A stretch of 64,000 nt of DNA, taken from Epiperipatus broadwayi (taxonomy: Eukaryota > Onychophora > Udeonychophora > Euonychophora > Peripatidae). The position numbers and the translations under genes are program-made. The stretch's first letter is position 1; each line of letters starts with the position of its first letter. Below the pieces are notes generated by a model. The model saw only the letters and a list, made by a program, of their open reading frames with translations, was not told the DNA's origin and did no database searches. Shown in pieces: positions 11,490 through 23,026 of this stretch. The stretch spans positions 2,953,482 to 3,017,481 of the forward strand of contig JAQFVV010006309.1 in NCBI GenBank assembly GCA_028023455.1, read 5' to 3'.

Positions 11490-11590
11490 CCACATTTTTT
11501 AATTAATAATGGAAAAAATCTAGTCCATTTAGAATCAAACTCATGTCCTTACTTCCTAAGAAAACTCCTTAACAACTGAACCAACAGATA
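11490..11590 (-). mobile_element. tRNA-derived SINE remnant
   Basis: On the minus strand an A-box-like TGGTTCAGTTGTTAAGGAG precedes a B-box-like GAGTTTGATTCT at tRNA-like spacing. A single, degenerate copy of a type not seen elsewhere in the window. Confidence 0.5.
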
Positions 11591-11644
11591 TTTTATATTT
11601 GTAGAATAAAACTTTGTTAATATTGATTTTATTATTAAATATAT

Positions 11645-11760
11645 ATATCATTAAAAGCTAGTCTACACATAGACAATCTCAAAAATCATTAACAATCAAC
11701 AATTTTAAACTGTTGTCATGGCAACCTTTTAACAATGAAGGTGGAATATATCTGTTGGAA
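11645..11760 (+). repeat. Family E repeat flanked by about 37-bp direct repeats
   Basis: The core (CAACAATTTTAAACTGTTGT, GGCAACCTTTTAACAAT) matches the arms at 29453-29545 and 30142-30230. It is bounded by two nearly identical copies of TATTTGTAGAATAAA.CTTT, extending to about 37 bp, at about 11589 and 11763. A direct duplication that long is unusual for a target site. Confidence 0.6.
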
Positions 11761-12364
11761 ACATTATATTTGTAGAATAAACTTTTGTTAATATTGATTT
11801 ATTTACTTAATTAAAAAGACAATACATAAATATTTTTATATAGTAGACAATCACATAATATTTAAATTTAAAATTCATTTGTTAAATGGTGTATTTTTTA
11901 TTTTCATGTCTTATTATTAAATTGTAATTTCTATGTTTTAAAGAATTTTAATGTTTAAATGTTTCAATGTTACTTTTGTTTTTCTAAAATCATACTTATA
12001 ATGACAATAAAACTATAATAGTATTACAATTAATAGTATATAGAATTACTTATAATTATATATATTTTATTTTTACAAAAATAAGAAAAAACATTGTTCT
12101 CCTTAGTAAAACTTCTGCTTATTAGATTTAGCATTCTAGTGTTTTAGATGCTGCTACATTATGGACCATGTATCAGATATATATTTTTTAATTTTAATTA
12201 ATTTAATAATGGTTCTAGAAAAGAACAAAATATTTTGTGCATTAAATTAGAATCACTTAGAGTAAGGGATGACATAATTTTCACACACAGTATATGCTTA
12301 AATTATAATTTTTGTCAGATTTTTTTTGTAATTTTAGCCATTTTTTAAAATAATATGTATATAT

Positions 12365-12815
12365 TATTAAAAAGTAAAAAAATAAGATGTAAAAAAAGAC
12401 TTTTTAAAAAATAATGCTCTTACATAAACAGCTGACTAAAAAGTATAAAATAATGTAATCCCTCTTAGTTAATTTGCCATTCTTGGAAATTATAAGAGAT
12501 CTTAAGAATCTAGATTTGTTATAAAACAATTGGAAATTGCAAGAATGTTGTCATTTCATAGAAGCCTTTGAGGCTCAAATAAATCATAAAGATGAAAAAG
12601 GCCTCAAATGTTTTTATGAAATGACAATATTCTTACAATTTCCAATTGTTTTATAACAAGTCTAGATTCTTAAAGTCTCTGATATTTTCCAAGAATGATA
12701 AATTAACCAGGAAGGAATTACTTTGTTATTTTTAATTTTAAGTCAGCTATTTACTTAAAAGCATTTTTTTTAAAAAAAAAACAAAAAAACTTTTTTTTAC
12801 ATTTTATTTTTCAAG
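12365..12815. repeat. 450-bp inverted repeat
   Basis: Arms of about 210 bp around a loop near 12578-12593. Mirrored blocks include AACAATTGGAAATTG, GAATCTAGA, AAATGACAA and AGCTGAC. The outer ends are A- and T-runs. Probably a MITE or foldback inserted into the left arm of the larger palindrome. Confidence 0.8.
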
Positions 12816-13004
12816 ATTTCTATTCAGGAGCAGTTTGTAATTATGATCCCAAATTGGTTAATATGTTTATGCAATTTTTTTTTAAATTCAACTAGCACCA
12901 GTTATTTGCTATTTAAAATGTTTATATCATTTGCAGTATTACATTAAATATATATTAAATATTTTAATTTGTTTTATTACTTTTATATTAATGAATACGC
13001 AAAT

Positions 13005-13242
13005 GTTAAAACAGTTAATGACTAATCAGGTTTTGGATTGAAGTCTGAATTTGAAACCAAATACTTTCAATATTATATAGAATCATATTCACAGCATAAT
13101 AAAAGGGGAGAGAGATAATGGATGACAACTCACTCCCTTTTATTATGCTACAATTATAATACTACATTGTATCAAAAGTATTTAGCTTTTTTTTTTTTTT
13201 CATATTTCAAACCCAAACCTGTTTAGTCATTAACAGTTTTAC
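13005..13242. repeat. Inner palindrome at the centre of the giant inverted repeat
   Basis: AAAACAGTTAATGACTAA is mirrored by TTAGTCATTAACAGTTTT, and further in AGCATAATAAAAGGGGAG by CTCCCTTTTATTATGCT. Centre near 13120. Confidence 0.8.
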
Positions 13243-14704
13243 AGGCTTTAATAATTTTTTTTGTTTAGAATTACTTTTATATTATAAACATAAAATATTA
13301 TTTAGCATAATACATCCAATAAATGTAAACATTTTTTAAAAGTTATATAATTGGCATTAATTGAATTCATAAAGCAAATTTCCATAACCTATTAAACAAT
13401 TTGGATCATTATAGATAAGTTGCTTCTTATTGAAATACTTAAAGTTTTATAAATAATCAAGTATCTATAATACAAATTCTAAGCAAGTTAAATATTAAGT
13501 CACTTTCGATTTATATAAATGAGTAACATCTAGTATAGTATGAATCCCATAAATATTTTTAATAGATATAAGATTTATCAAGAGTAATACATATTGTATA
13601 ATTCTGTAAAATAGAGTAATCATTGCAAAAGTAGATCAGATCTACCCAAAAAGAGATATTGTGACTTAATAACCTTTGATAACAAAAAAATTAAATGCTA
13701 ATCAAATTTTATCAAGATAATATTCAAATAAGTAAAAGAAAATCATTATGATTTATCCAAAATAATCAAGAATTGATAAATATACCTAAACAATAATATT
13801 TTTAAAAAATAAATAATACTATATATTACATTGTCATTCATTTAAATACATATCAATATATATTTACACAAATACAAATATCATTATTCTTCTACTAAGC
13901 CCTAGTTGTACTTTTATGTAGAAGAAAATTGTAAATATATTATAAAATATGTTCAAATACCTATAATACTGCAATGCAAAAAATATTTATTACAAATAGC
14001 AATGTCAAGATAATATCAAACAAAAATTATATAAAAAATTGGATTATTTGTTGCACCCAAATTGTCTAATAAACAATTTAAAGCTAGCCATTTTATAATT
14101 AAAAGGAAATCTTCATTATTTTTTTTTTCTTCAAATTATTATATAAAACTGCAGCACAGAAGAAAGCAATCCTGTAAAACTATAAATCATTTTGATTGTA
14201 ACTGTAGTGCAAATATATCATTTACTTAAACAAAATAAAAAGGGTAAACTATAAACTTTGTGGCAACCCATAATTAACTATTGTAAAACAACTATCAAAA
14301 CTAAAATGTTCATTGCCTTCTTCTTAATCCTTGAATAACTTATAGGACAAAAATACAAACAGTTAAATAAAATTTTATGAGAAATAGTCTAATCACTTAT
14401 ATTTTGTTTCTAATCATCATTACAACAGTTTAAACATCACAAAAATAATAGAAATTGGTCTATATTTATCCTATAGCTTTATAAAAATCAGTGTTATAAA
14501 TTTTCAAGCACATGGAAGATGATCCATTTCTTAAGAAAAGACTAAAAAAATAAACACAAAACAGATACAAAATTTTACTAATTTTAGTTTCTTTAAAAAG
14601 CTTTGACTGTAAACTATCTAATCCAACTAAATGAAGAATTTTTAATCAATCGCTCATATATGATATTGAGAATCTATAATAATCATATAAAAATGAATTA
14701 AAGC

Positions 14705-14801
14705 GTCAAGCATTGGTGGTCGAGAGGTCAGCAACGTCTGCTTGGCAGTTGTCCCAGGTTAGCGGGTTCACTTCCTGGCTGATGCTATGACACATGAGGA
14801 A
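14705..14801 (+). mobile_element. Family D tRNA-derived SINE with 16-bp target duplication
   Basis: A-box-like GGTGGTCGAGAGGTCAG and B-box-like GCGGGTTCACTTCCTGG, ending at GCTATGACAC plus a short A tail. Identical 16-bp flanks (AAAAATGAATTAAAGC at 14689 and 14802) show LINE-mediated insertion. At about 97 bp it is little more than a tRNA. Confidence 0.85.
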
Positions 14802-14817
14802 AAAAATGAATTAAAGC

Positions 14818-15950
14818 AAGATAAAACAAATGATAAATCCCATACTGTAGATTATATGCTGACATATTTGAAAAAAAAAAATTAAACAATGTATGGTTCG
14901 TTTTTTTTTTTTTGAACTATCAATAAATTGTACTTGTCTTTTATAAATTCCATTTGGTTACCCAAAAGTTTTCTTTATTAAAGAATTAATAATTTTCTTT
15001 CAAAGAAATATTTTTATCATTAAAATTTTTTTTATAATATTGAAAATTTAATTTTCTGCAATCAAATTTAATTTCAATATCTATTTTTTTTTTTTGTAAT
15101 TTACTAAATCTCCACGTAAAGAATTTTAAATAATTTCTATAATTAATATTATCTATTAAATTAGCAGTTATACAAACAAAATACCTTTTATTATTAATTA
15201 TAAAAATTTATATCCGTAATATTGAGCATGTAACAGAGTATTTTATGATAATAAAATTACGTTAATTAATAATAAAAAGGTACATTAATATATTTTTATA
15301 AAAGAATGAATGTAATATTTAATAATAATCATTTAAAATCTTTAACAATTAGTGTCATTAAATAAACGTTTCATTTTTCACAATTCTAAAATTTATTTTT
15401 AAAAAATGTACATATTATTGATCGTTCATGGTTTTTTTTTTTTTTATTTTACTGAAAGTATAATTAAGTTGGGCAGAATTTTGTTGACTATCTTAACACA
15501 ACCACAGAATGGTTTTTCTTTTCCGTCCATGTTAAATGATATTAAAACAGTACTTTTTTTATTGCTTTCCCCTGGAATATTTAGTTTTATTCAAATGAAA
15601 AGTTAAGTTTTGTAAAATAAAACTGTATAAAGTATACAAGCTAGATTCAAAAATATTTTATAAGTCAAAAAGAAAAGAAAATATGTGTTGGTAAACAATA
15701 ATTTTTTTATTTTATTTGAATGATATACAGAAATCTAGTAACATGTATAGTAAATCTTTATTTTTTGATTGCTAAATTTTTTTTTGAAAAATAAGAGAAA
15801 CTGCAAATTAGAATTATAAATTTGTTAGATTTAAGAATTGTAAAATACTTGTTGGAAACGAGTAAGAAAATAAACTGATTTAAAATTCATACTAGTATGG
15901 AACTAATTACATTTTGAATTTAATATAGATAAGTATTTTTCATATAATGG
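14818..15950. other. AT-rich non-coding with A/T homopolymers
   Basis: Several runs of A or T (for example at 14871 and 14900). No domain-bearing frame or SINE boxes seen. Confidence 0.6.
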
Positions 15951-15954
15951 AGAG

Positions 15955-16090
15955 ATATATGAGACATGGTGACCTGGACCACCTGATGAGTGCTGGTTAA
16001 GACAAAATGCATCTTGGGAGTCATTTGTCTTTTATTGTATCTTTATGTGAATTGTAAAAAATATGTGATTGTGGTTATTTAATATATTTA
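15955..16090 (+). mobile_element. Family B ribozyme element, short subfamily copy
   Basis: Ribozyme motif followed by GTCATTTGTCTTTTATTGTA, as in the copy at 10515-10700 but in the opposite orientation. A TG microsatellite follows at about 16122. Confidence 0.65.
15970..16023 (+). ncRNA. Hammerhead ribozyme-like motif, family B (decayed)
   Basis: Outer helix TGAC/GTCA, core CTGATGA, the helix II 5' strand GTGCTGGTT, then a mutated 3' strand and ACAAAA in place of CGAAA. The outer helix is kept, helix II is broken. Confidence 0.5.
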
Positions 16091-16324
16091 TTACATGTGG
16101 GGAAAAGAAATGTGAACAACACAGTGTGTGTGTGTGTGTTTAATTAAAAAAAAAAATCAGATATATTAATCTTTAATTGAGTTTTAAAGTTTATATCTGC
16201 GCTAGAGACAATATCTAGTTTAGTAAATGATTAGTAATAATCATTACTGTATTTATCTAAAGTAGAGTGTCAAAGATGTGGGTTGAGTTTGTTTGACACT
16301 TTTCATAAGGTAATTATTTAATAT

Positions 16325-16440
16325 AAATAAATATTATTCATTCAATAGATATATTTATGAGAGATGATGTCCTGGACCAACTGAGCTTGAAATGCTTCTT
16401 GGGAGTCATTTGTATTTTATTGTATCTTTATTGAGGTTAA
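16325..16440 (+). mobile_element. Family B ribozyme element, helix II deleted
   Basis: CTGGACCAACTGAG runs directly into CTTGAAATGCTTCTTGGGAG: the helix II hairpin is missing while the flanks match the other short-subfamily copies. Confidence 0.55.
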
Positions 16441-17430
16441 TTAATATATTTATATACTATAGAACTATTATAATTTTTTGTCATTGGATTCATATTAATC
16501 ATGGGATTCATTTAATCATTGGTTTTATTTTAATCTTTCTTATATGTATTTTTCTTTTACTTATGGTTTTATCAGATATCTTTGAAATTTTTAAAGTGAT
16601 TTTAATTATAAAAAGTTTTCTTCATTAGAGAAATTATGAAACTGAATTGTTTATGAGTATAAATAATTTTTTTAACTTTATTAAGGCGTTGCATTTAATA
16701 TATAAGGAGTATGAATAAAATTGGGTTGAAATTCTTGATTTAGGCTGATTATTTTTACTGGCTTTTTAATATTAACAAAAATTAAGTTGAAAAGCAAGGA
16801 AATTTATTTATATAATTTTATTAGCTTCATAAAATTTGCTTTTTTGTAGACAAAATAAAATAGTTTGAGGCATTATTGTGGAAGAATTGTTTATCTCAAC
16901 TTATCAATTTGAATCTGTACTAATTACTTTTAAATGTAATAATTCACATCTTTTTCTGATATATATATACGGGCTTCTTACTTAGTATTATTTCTTGAAG
17001 AACTAAAGCTTTTGTTTAAGGAAGTAAAGATTATAAATTCAGGATAACAAAAATATTGACTTAATTAAAGAGTATCAAAGGTGTAAAGGATTATAATGAA
17101 ATGCTGCCAGAATATGAGATTTGAAACCACATAAAGACTACATACTTGAAAATAAATGCATATTAGTAGATTTTTGTATTGACCATGTATGTATACTGTA
17201 ACTTGGACCTTGATTACATTATTACAGCAGTTTCAAAAATTATTGTTATTCTTTATGATTTTAAATTCTATTAATATTGTTGAAAGAAATATGTATGCAC
17301 TATGAGATTGTGAATTTCTTACAAAAAATGATAAAATTCTACTTCAATATGTTGTTAAGCAAACCAACTGGAACAGTTTATATTGTATTGAAAATATGAA
17401 TGATTTGTTATTATAGGTTAGACTGTTTCC
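16441..17430. other. AT-rich non-coding, nothing recognised
   Basis: Only low-complexity TA runs, for example near 16962. Confidence 0.55.
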
Positions 17431-17439
17431 ATCATTTAA

Positions 17440-17825
17440 TAATAAATATGTAATTAGAGGGATTTGAACTCATGATTTTTCAGTCTATTTATTCTCTACT
17501 CCATGCACATGACCACACACAAGAAAAAATGGTACATGATCTCCAATATATGTATTTCATGCAGAACCAGCACTCATCAGTTGAGCTAGATCATAATCTC
17601 CCACACATATATATAATCTGTGTTTGGTTTATATTAAGATAATTTCTCAAATTTTAAAGGACAAGCTTCAATCTTCTCATCCTTCCAAGTATTCATCTCA
17701 CTATTTTATTGAAAAACTGATGATGGAATGCTCAAAGCCCTTATTGGATTTATTGTAGTCATATCCATATAGACATGATGTGAATCTAACTGCTTATATT
17801 ATCATACCATTATATATTTATATAT
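17440..17825 (-). mobile_element. Family B element, near full length (about 385 bp)
   Basis: On the minus strand the order is a 3' unit (CATCATCAG, complement of CTGATGATGGAATGCTC), a mid-region, the ribozyme, then a tRNA-like end with B-box-like GAGTTCAAATCCC (complement of GGGATTTGAACTC at 17458). The box suggests RNA polymerase III ancestry. Confidence 0.75.
17536..17594 (-). ncRNA. Hammerhead ribozyme-like motif, family B (core intact)
   Basis: On the minus strand: outer helix ATGATCT/AGATCAT (7 bp), inner helix I CAA/TTG, core CTGATGA, helix II GTGC/GCAT, GAAA, helix III ATA/TAT closed by CA, then A as the cleavage-site base before TTGG. One of the best-preserved family B copies; helix II closes with a G.T pair left by CpG decay. 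Confidence 0.75.
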
Positions 17826-17892
17826 ATATTAATAGGAGATTGATGGGCTGAATTTATACTAAGAAGTAATCTATTTCCCACGCAATATGTAA

Positions 17893-17980
17893 TTCTAAAG
17901 CAGTATGTAAATTTGCTTATACTGAATGTTTCATATATAAAAAACATTCAGTATAAGCAAATTTACATACTGTCTTAGAA
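17893..17980. repeat. Palindrome, 39-bp arms, 10-bp loop
   Basis: 17893-17931 and 17942-17980 are reverse complements with two mismatches. The right arm sequence recurs beside the family B copy at about 36172, so it belongs to that family's surroundings. Confidence 0.9.
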
Positions 17981-18104
17981 TTAATAATAAATAATATTAA
18001 ATACTTGTGTTTTTTTTTAATTCAAGCTTTATTTATATTTTTACATTTAGTTGTAATTATAATAACTCACAGGTTATTATATATTATATGGTGTTGAATG
18101 ATAT

Positions 18105-18245
18105 TCTCATTTCCAGATATTGCTGGTGTGACTAATAATAGAACTAGCATAGGAACTGAACCAGTAATCATTAAATTTATAAATAATGGATTTAAGGTGA
18201 TTTTCTAGCTACTTATTCTGTCAAAGGTAACAAGCAATAGAAATT
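18105..18245 (-). mobile_element. Family A SINE tRNA-like head, left copy
   Basis: The minus strand carries the degenerate head (TTTGACAGAATAAGTAGCTA start, GGTTCAGTTCC near the B box) as in the 8.7-kb copy. Tail lost. Confidence 0.6.
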
Positions 18246-18289
18246 TTGTATTTTAAACTATTATGATTATTTTACTTTTTCCATTGTTT

Positions 18290-18640
18290 CTTTTTAAGGC
18301 TAGAATTAATTTGTGGTTTTTAAACACATGGAATATTATTTGTGATTGATTCATGGAGATTTGCCATTATCATGATAAGTATCTTCTATAAATTTACTTC
18401 TTTTTATTTATTTATTTCTGCTCAATATTTTTGTGTTCTTCCAATTGAACATATGTTTATTGATACATTTATATTCTTCTATTTGAGACACATCTATTTT
18501 CTTATCTAATTATTTTATATTCTTGTAATTATTTGTCAATAGAGCAGCTTGTTCCACTCATAAATGTTCTTCCACACTCACATGATATTTTATATATGCA
18601 GTTTTTTGCTTTTCCACATTTTAAGTTTAGGTTATAAAAC
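18290..18640 (-). pseudogene. Penelope-like GIY-YIG fragment, left inverted copy, heavily decayed
   Basis: The minus strand resembles the PLE fragment at 9170-9470: the complement of GAACATATGTTTATTGATAC corresponds to the CTNEHMSNW region, and the complement of TTCTTCCACACTCACATGA to the C.C.....YI start. Many stops. Confidence 0.6.
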
Positions 18641-19439
18641 AGTAATCATAAAATGCTTAATTCTTAGAGGTGGTCAGCTATCAGAACATACTTCTTTTAA
18701 AATAACATCCTTAAAATTAAATCATAAAAATGGCCAGCATCAGATGCCACCCCTGATAAACAATATCTTTACATAATTACTTCTTATCATAATATCTTTT
18801 TTAGAAGTTAGTGTTCATCGCAGTAGGCTATGGTTTGGGAAAACTCTTCTGATAATATATTGATTGCAGATTTTTTTAGCTTGTTTCCTATTCCTATTTT
18901 TTATAGATGCACTATAATGTTCTTTCATTGTTTTCTTTTAATATACCTTTTATGGATTATTTAATATATGATAATTTCTTCTATGTTAAACTTCTTATTT
19001 TACTGCTTTATAAACAATATTTTTTGCTTTATTTCATACCAATAATATAACTCCAATTTTTGTGTTTATCGTGAATGAATGTATATTTGAAGGTTTTTTT
19101 TTTATTTATAGGAAGTTTCTGTAAATTTTAATTTTGATTTTATCATGATAGAGTATTGTCACAAAAACATTTAAAAATGTCAACATGAAGAATTGGTATC
19201 CATCACTTATTATTAAGACTAGTATAATCGTCCAGTCATAATAGAAACACAAAATTTGAATGTATATTACCACTATGGAATAGGGAAAAAGATGTTTGTT
19301 CAGAAACCAGTGATTTGGGAAAGAAAATACCAATGTAGAACAAACTCTCAAGAAGAATGCATATCTATCAGGTACTATTAAAAAGAACCTTAAATTGATA
19401 GCAAAATGAAATATAAAAAATAGGGAGTGTATACTATAT

Positions 19440-19835
19440 TCATAATTACTAGATTAAAGAAAATATACAACCAATATAAGAACAGCTTTCCAAAGTTATA
19501 GCACATAATCTTGTTAAAATACAAGAACTATTCTATGTGAATGTGGAAGAACATATATCAATGAAACCACCCACAGCATTGAAAAATGATTAAAAGAACT
19601 TGAAATAATAAATTAGTAAAGAAAAATGGATGCATTTAAAGTATCAGACTATGCATGTATAAATGGCAGAAAGAAAAATGAAAAAGAAAATTTGAAAAAA
19701 CTTCTTATACCATGATGGCAAATTACTTTATAAATTGACCTAGTATAATGATCATAAACATTAGAAACTATTAATTAATCTTGTCTTTAAAAAGAAAAAT
19801 GGAAAAATCAGGAGAATTTTCATAAATAAGTATAT
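19440..19835 (+). pseudogene. Penelope-like GIY-YIG fragment, right inverted copy, heavily decayed
   Basis: It contains the upstream block IRTAFQS-like (ATAAGAACAGCTTTCCAAAG), then ELFYVNVEEHISMK, then remnants of KFEKTSYTM and a terminal NQEN-like region. Immediately followed by the family A head, as at 9.5 kb. Confidence 0.6.
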
Positions 19836-19854
19836 AAAATTTTTATCTACTGTG

Positions 19855-19925
19855 ACAGAATAGCCTAATTGATTAGAATGCCTCTTTATATTCAGTATTT
19901 ATAAATCTAAGAGTAAACAATCTAG
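19855..19925 (+). mobile_element. Family A SINE tRNA-like head, truncated
   Basis: GACAGAATAGCCTAATTGATTAGAATG is a degraded A-box region, followed by TTCAGTATTTATAAATCTAAG. The tail is missing. Confidence 0.6.
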
Positions 19926-20319
19926 CTTATATTTCTTTCCTTATTCATTTGTAATTCAATAGATAGGGAATTTTTGCTATGTAGGAAAGATTATAAAATT
20001 ATAACTTCTTTACTGATTTACAACTTAGCACTGCTTTTGACCAGGCTGGTCATATTCATAGCACTAGATATGTAAAATAGAGAATCCTATGCAACTTTGT
20101 GAATTTACATATACTACTTTCATGATAATGCAACACATGAGTCTTTTATTTATTGCAGGGGTCATCAGTTTATTTCCCATGCTAGGTGTTATCATTAATT
20201 GTTAAAAAAATAGTTGGAGAAAGGAATGATGCCACTTGAAATCTTGTGTAACCTGTTTGCTGTTACTAACAATTAAATACATGTGGAAAGTATGAAATTT
20301 TACTTTTAAAAAAATGGGA

Positions 20320-20417
20320 CTTGTCTTGCATTGGTGGTTCAGAGGTCAGCGCAACTGCCTTGCACTAGCAGGCAGTTGCCCGGGTTGTGGGTTTGCATCC
20401 TGGCCATGCTATGACAC
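20320..20417 (+). mobile_element. Family D tRNA-derived SINE with 14-bp target duplication
   Basis: A box GGTGGTTCAGAGGTCAGCG, anticodon-like CTTGCACTAG, B box GTGGGTTTGCATCCTGG, end GCTATGACAC. TTAAAAAAATGGGA flanks it at 20306 and 20418. Confidence 0.85.
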
Positions 20418-20849
20418 TTAAAAAAATGGGATTTACATATTAGTCCTGCAATATTCGAGAGATGGTACGCCTTTTCATATTCATGATAAATGTCTAACCT
20501 TGTAATCCAATCAAATCAACCTTGTGATCTCATCTGATCTCATCCAATAATGTAATGAATTTACACTTCCATTTATTATCCAGATTTTATTCAGACAAGT
20601 TCTTCTCAAAGTGTTTTTTTTACTTCAGTGCTGATTTATTTTTTTCTCATTTTTCAATTAATGCTACAATTTTTTTTTTAAAAAAGCAGTACAAAATGAT
20701 GAACATTTTACTCACTACTGAGATCAATGTGGTCAAGTATATCCACACTTTAAACAAGTAATGGTGTTATAACATTCGAGAATGTAATAATAAAATAGGT
20801 CTTAATAAGGGAGGGTACCAGAATTCCATTTTTATGGCAACCTTATTTA

Positions 20850-21235
20850 TTTACAACTGGACTTGCAAATTAAACATCCATAGAATGGGGGGAAACAGAC
20901 CTTGGTTTAGTAGAAAAAAACTTAAAATTGGAGGCCCTAACAAAATCGAAGAAATTGACAAGAGGTTTTTGCACAAAAAGGAAAAAATGGACAAATTTTT
21001 CCATAACAGTGGATGTTTGATGGCTTGTGAAGGGAAATAAATATTTTGTCATGAGAATTCATAGTAGAACAGTGGCAACTTTGATGAAAGCTGTCAAACA
21101 AAATTTGAAAGAGAAATTGACAATTTATTCAGACTGTTGGAAAACCTATAAAAATGCTGAATTATGAGCTGCCAGTTACTGGCCATTGTCATGTGAATCA
21201 TACTGGATGGCATCAAAAAAATTAGTCCACCACAT
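20850..21235 (+). pseudogene. Merlin-type (IS1595/ISXO2-like) transposase remnant
   Basis: Reads KIGGPNKIEEIDKRFLHKKE, then GCLMACEGK, a stop, IHSRTVATLMKAVKQN, LTIYSDCWKTYKNAEL, a stop, and VTGHCHVNHTGWHQ. These match the Merlin/IS1595 order (KIGGPGKIVEIDES, W.FGG, R...TL......I, I.SD.W.AY, VNHS...FV) and keep two of the acidic catalytic positions (EID and SD). Three breaks over about 130 codons show it is dead. An imperfect palindrome (AATAATAAGTGTAGTAA) follows at 21240-21300 and could be near an end. Confidence 0.8.
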
Positions 21236-22630
21236 TAAAGAAATAATAAGTGTAGTAATTTAATTTTTTTTCATTTGAAAAAATACATTTACTACTTATT
21301 AACAATTCCGGTGAAGATCCCATACCAGTGTTATATTGCACAATCATGTGTTAAGTAAGTTTCCATTTTGAGAAAAATAAAAAAATGTACTTTTAGTCTC
21401 CATTTTAAAAGAAAATTTTATTCACTTAAAATAAAGTAGATAACAGATGAATTGATTGTTTCACCATGACAATTCTTGTTATATATTACACAGTAAGTAC
21501 GGTGTGTGAATATTTTAAGTATTTTGTAATTTAGTGATAATTTTGTCCATATTTAAAGTAACATTTGGGAATTGTGTAAAACTTTTTCAGACTTATTTTT
21601 GAGTGAAATTCATACTTTTAGTATTGTTAGAAATTAATATTTTAGTATTGTTAGATTTAGTCTGCTGCAATTATTGTCATGCATTAGAACTGTTATGCCT
21701 TATTACATATGTATTCAGATTACTGATAACTTAATAAATCTTGTGAAGATATCATGTACACATGGTCCATTTTGACGAACTTATCATTTTAAATTTTTAC
21801 AAGATTCAAGTGTACACAATATTTGGTCAGATCACAAAATTAGAGAATTATCAGAAGACTGATATGAATGTAAAAAGGCATAGCAGGTCTAATATGATGC
21901 ATGTCTAATACGTAAGTATCAAAAAACAAAATTAAACTAAATGTTGAACATAGTCTGATAAGTAATTATATGTAAAATTTTATTTATCACAAACTTACAG
22001 ATAAATAATAATAACTTATAATAAATCAATTTAATACAAATAGGTTATAAAAAAATAGATTTCTATGTAGTTTAATAAATTATGAAATTAAAAATTGGTT
22101 CAATAATAACATTTTAAATGCTATTAAATAAAATATGTGGCTGGGAAACGTTTTAAAAGAAGAAAAATAGTATTTTTCTTTTTAATGAGTATAAAATTAG
22201 TAGATATAAAGTCAATAACAAGATAAAAAGAAAAAGTAATAGTAAAAACTTTTTAATTCAATGAAGATGAAATGTGAAGAGTTTAAATATGGTTAATTTT
22301 TTTTATCAAGAAAAAAATCTAACAAGTATTTGAGATTTATTAAAAATATTAATTGGGATGATTCCTCCATTATGATTTTTGTTTTATTAAATGGAACTTG
22401 ATGACAATCTGAAAATAAAATTCGTAATGTGATCACTAAAAGGTTAGCTGTCTAAAGAATTGAAATTGGCTTTTCTGCCTAGCATTAACATGCAACCAGT
22501 TTTATTTCGTAATAAATTTTATAATGTAATAAATTTCACATATTGATAATACTAGAATGAAGGATTCAATAAAAATTTTGATACTTTTATTGATATTTTA
22601 GGCTTCATGAACAAAATAACTCATTACAAT
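21236..22630. other. AT-rich non-coding, nothing recognised
   Basis: No domain-bearing frame or SINE boxes seen; may include decayed flanks of the Merlin element and the 5' part of the next LINE. Confidence 0.5.
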
Positions 22631-23026
22631 GGTTTTCTGACTTATTAAAAGGAGCTATTGTTAAATTTCTATATAAAACTGGAGAGGGGGAAATTATATT
22701 GATAATTACAGATTTATAATTATTTTTTCTTTTATATCAAAATTAATTGAAAAATATTCATATAGCCTTAATTAAAAATTTTAGTCTTTTTTTAAATCTA
22801 AATCACAATATTGTTTTTTTAAATATATATATATGCGTTTGAAAAGTTTTATTGACAGAAAACCTTGCCTTAAATATTTAAAATAAGTATATGTTATATA
22901 TATGAACTTTCAAAAAGTATTTGACATTATTGATCATAGATTATTTATTGGTTTTTTTTTTAGAAAATTGTGGGATTTATTGCACAATTTGGATTTAGTA
23001 AGAAATTTTTTAGAGGATAGGTTTTA

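Larger units (their letters stand above)
10130..14480. repeat. Giant diverged inverted repeat centred near 13.12 kb
   Basis: Blocks on the left recur as reverse complements on the right in mirrored order: 10830-11000 with about 13980-14150, 11095-11235 with 13690-13800, 11240-11400 with 13510-13660 (GCAATGATTAC, ATTTATGGGATTC.TACTAT), 12840-13000 with 13240-13440. Arm identity is low to moderate. The left arm is longer because it has gained a SINE, a family E repeat and a 450-bp palindrome. Confidence 0.7.

Noticed and set aside
14705-14801. Functional tRNA gene (also at 20320, 26563, 50588, 63775)
   Set aside because: The acceptor stem does not pair, and two copies have target duplications and A tails, so these are SINEs.
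17700-17735. CTGATGATGGAATGCTC in family B as a hammerhead core
   Set aside because: On the opposite strand to the family's real motif and lacking helix II and a full GAAA.
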